Shown here: in pieces, positions 61,361-64,000 of the stretch | Layout of the letters: each line of letters starts with the position of its first letter | Position numbering within the stretch: the first letter of the stretch is position 1 | Assembly: GCF_007988825.1 (NCBI RefSeq) | Contig: NZ_BJUW01000002.1 | Coordinates: 268,804-332,803 of the forward strand | Length of the DNA stretch: 64,000 nt | Source: Microbacterium aerolatum | GTDB taxonomy: Bacteria > Actinomycetota > Actinomycetes > Actinomycetales > Microbacteriaceae | Direction of reading: 5' to 3' | Translations under genes and position numbers: made by a program | The notes under the pieces: generated by a model | The model's input: only the letters and a program-made list of their open reading frames with translations | Told to the model about the DNA's origin: nothing | Databases searched by the model: none

Positions 61361-62194
61361 TCAGATCTGCCCGACGGCCTCGCGCTTCTCTGCCTGGAAC
61401 GCATCCTCGCGACGGCCGTACGCCCAGTACGCCGACAGCGACAGCTGCGTGCGGTCGACGCCGCGCTCGTCGGTCAGGTGCGGGCGGAGCTGCTTCATCG
61501 CTCCGCGCTCGCCGTGCGCGAACACCTGCACGCGCCCGGGCTGCCATTCCAGCGCGCGGACGGCGTCGACCAGCAGATCGGTCGTGCCGGCCGTCTTCTC
61601 GCCGCGGTGCAGCCAGCGCAGCTCGACCCCCGCCGGCGCCGTGAGCTCGAGCTGCTCCGACTCGTCCTGCACCTCGAGGAGGGCGATGCCCGCCGCATCC
61701 GCCGGCATGGCCTCGAGCGCCGATGAGATCGCGGGGATCGCCGACTCGTCGCCGACGAGCAGGTGCCAGTCGGCTGCGGCATCCGGAGCGTAGCCGCCGC
61801 CGATACCGCCGAGCACCACAGGGTCGCCTGGCTTCGCGTTCGCCGCCCAGGGTCCGGCGATGCCCTCGTCGCCGTGCGTGACGAAGTCGATCCAGATCCG
61901 GCCGGCATCCAGGTCGAAGCGGCGGATCGAGTAGGTGCGCCGCGTCGGCAGCAGCTCGATCGGCAGTTCCTCGCGCAGCCGATCCATGTCGTACGGGGGC
62001 GTGATCCCGGCCTCAGCCGGTGCGAACAGCATCTTGGTGTACGCGTCCGCGAAGCCGTTGTCCTCGACGGCGGACATCCCGGGGCCTCCGGCGACGATCC
62101 GCACCAGGTGCGGGGTGAGCCGGATGCGCTCGATGACCTCCAGCACGATCTGCGGGCGCTGCGGGCGCTGAGGACGTTCCTGCACGGTCATCAT
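61361..62194 (-). CDS. Siderophore-interacting protein, second copy (haem/iron unit)
   Basis: This 277-residue protein of the ViuB/SIP family has RRTYSIRRFD in the FAD-binding part, LVGDESAIPAI in the nucleotide-binding part, and a C-terminal LSAYWAYGR signature. AAGGAGAG directly precedes two tandem ATG codons at 62194 and 62191. It lies downstream of an HtaA-type haem-binding protein gene, so it probably acts on imported haem or ferric chelate. It is distinct in sequence from the copy at 35366-36241. Confidence 0.92.
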   Translation of the reverse strand: MMTVQERPQRPQRPQIVLEVIERIRLTPHLVRIVAGGPGMSAVEDNGFADAYTKMLFAPAEAGITPPYDMDRLREELPIELLPTRRTYSIRRFDLDAGRIWIDFVTHGDEGIAGPWAANAKPGDPVVLGGIGGGYAPDAAADWHLLVGDESAIPAISSALEAMPADAAGIALLEVQDESEQLELTAPAGVELRWLHRGEKTAGTTDLLVDAVRALEWQPGRVQVFAHGERGAMKQLRPHLTDERGVDRTQLSLSAYWAYGRREDAFQAEKREAVGQI

Positions 62195-62242
62195 CTCTCC
62201 TTGTTCGAGACGCGATCACACGCTTCGGTGCGCGTCGGGTGC

Positions 62243-62314
62243 GTGCGCATCGGCGCACACGCGGCGGTCCGAGGATCGCGAGCGGGCGTGAAGCCTGCCG
62301 CGGTCCTCGGACCG
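62243..62314 (-). terminator. Tandem hairpins between htaA-like and SIP genes
   Basis: A perfect 11-bp stem CGGTCCGAGGA (62265-62275) / TCCTCGGACCG (62304-62314) is followed in transcription direction by GTGCGC-ATCG-GCGCAC (62243-62258). They could terminate or attenuate transcription from the htaA-like gene into the SIP gene. No iron box is recognisable here. Confidence 0.55.
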
Positions 62315-62329
62315 TGCGATGCTATCGGT

Positions 62330-64000
62330 TCAATCCTCGCTCACGCCGGCGGATGCCGTGGCACGGCGTCGCTGCACGGCGACCCCGGTGCCCACGCCTG
62401 CGCCGACGACGAGAAGGCCGATGAGGATCCAGCCCCACACCGGGAAGCCGGCGTCCGCCGAGATCGGTTCGATGGCGGCGGTGACCACTGCGGCCTCTCC
62501 CTCCTCCGCCTCGTCGTCGACGGGTGCGGCGACGCCGCAGTCGGAGCCGACCGGGATCGTGAACGACACCGGGTCGAAGGTCTCGCCGGCGGAGTACGTG
62601 CCGAACGCGGCCGAGCCGTTATCGGTCAGCACAGTGCCGGCAGCGCTGAGGGTGAGCACTCCGTCGGTGTTCGCGGCATCCGCCAGGGAGAACTCGACGA
62701 ACCGCACGTCCTTCTGGTCGACGGCCTCGCCGCCCTGGGTCGTGCCGGTGATGTCGAACACGATGTAGCCGGTGTCGCCGGCCAGCTCGATGCGCGCGTT
62801 GCTCACCTTCGTGTTCAGAGCGCCGTCGTGCCCCTGGAAGGCGATGGTGCCGCCGAAGTCGACCAGACCGGTTCCGGTCTCGTCGTCGTAGGACCCTGTG
62901 CCGTCCGACCACACGAACTCCGGGAACTCGTAGACGAGTCCGTCGAGCTCCCATCCGCCGTGCGCGATGCCCTCGATGTAATTGCGGAAGCTCTCCTTGT
63001 ATCCCCAGTTCAGGGTCGCGCCGTCGACGGTGCACTGACCGATGGCGGCCGAAGCCGCGCGGTCGAGAGTGAACTCGAGTCCGCGGTTGATCGAGCCCTG
63101 GAAGGTGAGGGTGTGCGGCCCGTCGGCGAGGGTGGCCGGCAGCGTTCCCGTCCACGTCACGACGCCGTTCGCGTCGGCATCTGCAGTGCCCAGCAGCACG
63201 GGCGTCGAGTAGACGACGATCTTGACGTCCTTCTCGTACGGCTGGAATCCGGACACGCTGATGGTCACCAGGTCGCCGGACTGCAGCGCCTCGAGGTTCT
63301 CCGCATCGATCTCGACGCCGTCGCGCGTCGGCGGAGTGGCGGGAAGCTGGGCCTTCGGCTGTGCGGATGCCGCCGCCACCGTCCCCACCGCGCCGTTCGG
63401 TGCTGCGGCCGGCGTGCCGATCGTGAAGGTCACCGGGTTCAGCGAGGTCGTGAATCCGCTGAGGACCCGGTCGCGTCCGGCAGACGTGAGGGTGGCGGGG
63501 GCAGCCGTGTAGGTGACGGCGCCGCTGGCGGTCGTCTTCGCGGCTGCTGCGAGATCCAGCGTGGCGAACGCGACGCGCGAGCCGCCCGAGGTGACGTACA
63601 GCGTTGCGGCCGACGGCGAGGTGATCTCGATCCGAGGCTGCGCCACCGTGACGTCGAGGACGCCATGGTGTCCCGTGAAGCGCACGGATCCGTTGTACGA
63701 GACCGTGCCGAGACCCGTCGCCGGGTTGTAGGAGGTTCCCGCGGCCTGACCGAACTGGAACTGGCCGCCGGACCGGGTAGCTCCTCCGGAGACGAAGATC
63801 TCGCCCTGCGCGGTCGTGGTGATGTAGTTCACGAACGACGAGGAGATCGCCCAGCGCAGCGAGCCACCGGCTGCGGGGGCAGCGGGGGCAGCGGGCGCTG
63901 TCGGTGTCGTCGGAGTGGGCGTCGGGACCGGAGCCTCGCTGTCCGCGAACGAGATCGCCTGGGACAGCTCCGCGGCGGCCTGGGTGACCCCACCTGCGGC
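62330..64000 (-). CDS. HtaA-domain haem-binding surface protein (partial, N-terminus missing)
   Basis: The frame stays open to the window edge (556 codons plus stop), so the start lies outside. The first 45 visible residues are Ala/Pro/Thr-rich. Two HtaA domains follow, one opening with SLRWAISSSFVNYI and the other with LNWGYKESFRNYIEG. Between them is an Ig-like beta domain (GDLVTISVSGFQPYEK). The C-terminus is one TM helix (WGWILIGLLVVGAG) and a basic tail, so the protein is membrane-anchored facing out. HtaA domains bind haem or haemoglobin for iron uptake. It precedes a siderophore-interacting protein gene. Confidence 0.9.
   Translation of the reverse strand, partial: AAGGVTQAAAELSQAISFADSEAPVPTPTPTTPTAPAAPAAPAAGGSLRWAISSSFVNYITTTAQGEIFVSGGATRSGGQFQFGQAAGTSYNPATGLGTVSYNGSVRFTGHHGVLDVTVAQPRIEITSPSAATLYVTSGGSRVAFATLDLAAAAKTTASGAVTYTAAPATLTSAGRDRVLSGFTTSLNPVTFTIGTPAAAPNGAVGTVAAASAQPKAQLPATPPTRDGVEIDAENLEALQSGDLVTISVSGFQPYEKDVKIVVYSTPVLLGTADADANGVVTWTGTLPATLADGPHTLTFQGSINRGLEFTLDRAASAAIGQCTVDGATLNWGYKESFRNYIEGIAHGGWELDGLVYEFPEFVWSDGTGSYDDETGTGLVDFGGTIAFQGHDGALNTKVSNARIELAGDTGYIVFDITGTTQGGEAVDQKDVRFVEFSLADAANTDGVLTLSAAGTVLTDNGSAAFGTYSAGETFDPVSFTIPVGSDCGVAAPVDDEAEEGEAAVVTAAIEPISADAGFPVWGWILIGLLVVGAGVGTGVAVQRRRATASAGVSED

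Noticed and set aside
62195..62329. Iron box upstream of the second siderophore-interacting protein
   Set aside because: No stretch resembles the AGGTTAG-type half-sites; the region is filled by two GC hairpins.

Overview
The window is a high-GC, gene-dense actinobacterial chromosome segment. Protein families and gene order look most like Microbacterium or another Microbacteriaceae member: DUF222/13E12-type HNH endonuclease, DUF3073, Rv2578c-type radical SAM protein, HtaA haem-uptake protein, TipAS-type MerR regulator, and abundant 'ggatgcc' codon pairs. I assign this from gene content, not from a marker gene. About 50 protein genes are supported. I saw no tRNA, rRNA, CRISPR array, insertion sequence or prophage.

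Positions 1-18502 (minus strand) form one signalling/cell-surface cluster. In transcription order it encodes a 2029-residue anchored Ig-like/FN3 protein, a MoxR ATPase, a DUF58 protein, a TgpA-like transglutaminase whose catalytic cysteine position is Asp, an RDD-FHA protein, a PP2C phosphatase, an FHA protein, a transmembrane Ser/Thr kinase, a second RDD-FHA protein, and the N-terminal part of an FHA-bearing FtsK/EssC-like ATPase that leaves the window. Seven consecutive junctions overlap by 1 or 4 bp. The gene set matches the PFNA locus described in Bifidobacterium (kinase Pkb2, FN3 protein, AAA ATPase, DUF58, transglutaminase, phosphatase PrpC), here linked to a type VII-secretion-like ATPase and four FHA proteins.

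Positions 18663-32000 hold repair and metabolic genes: tag, acyl-CoA oxidase, OsmC, SDR, recQ, GNAT and pirin. They also hold a secreted subtilase, a YCII protein, an HNH endonuclease and a likely 41-codon gene. Positions 32040-36241 encode an ECF-type transporter (S, fused A1A2, T) plus a siderophore-interacting protein, with an IdeR/DmdR-like iron box before the ATPase gene. The ATPase linker carries two inverted copies of a dispersed repeat in frame. Next come a MazEF-like toxin-antitoxin pair, acyl-CoA dehydrogenase, a VanY-like peptidase, a radical SAM protein, YaeQ, a DEAD-box helicase with an RG-rich repeat tail, and aldose epimerase.

Positions 44493-55332 contain an RND exporter with its TetR regulator and operator, a CrcB/FluC pair, a terpenoid-cyclase-like protein, a Rieske-FAD oxidoreductase, a nitroreductase, and divergent MerR and DUF4097-PadR units with clear operators. 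Positions 55345-64000 contain UspA, DUF3073, an MFS exporter with purF-purM, two small conserved genes, and a haem/iron unit (HtaA surface protein plus a second siderophore-interacting protein) running off the right edge.

A recurring regulatory feature is a -10-like hexamer ending 6-7 bp before the start codon, with no usable ribosome binding site. It is seen at 13 genes and suggests widespread leaderless mRNAs.
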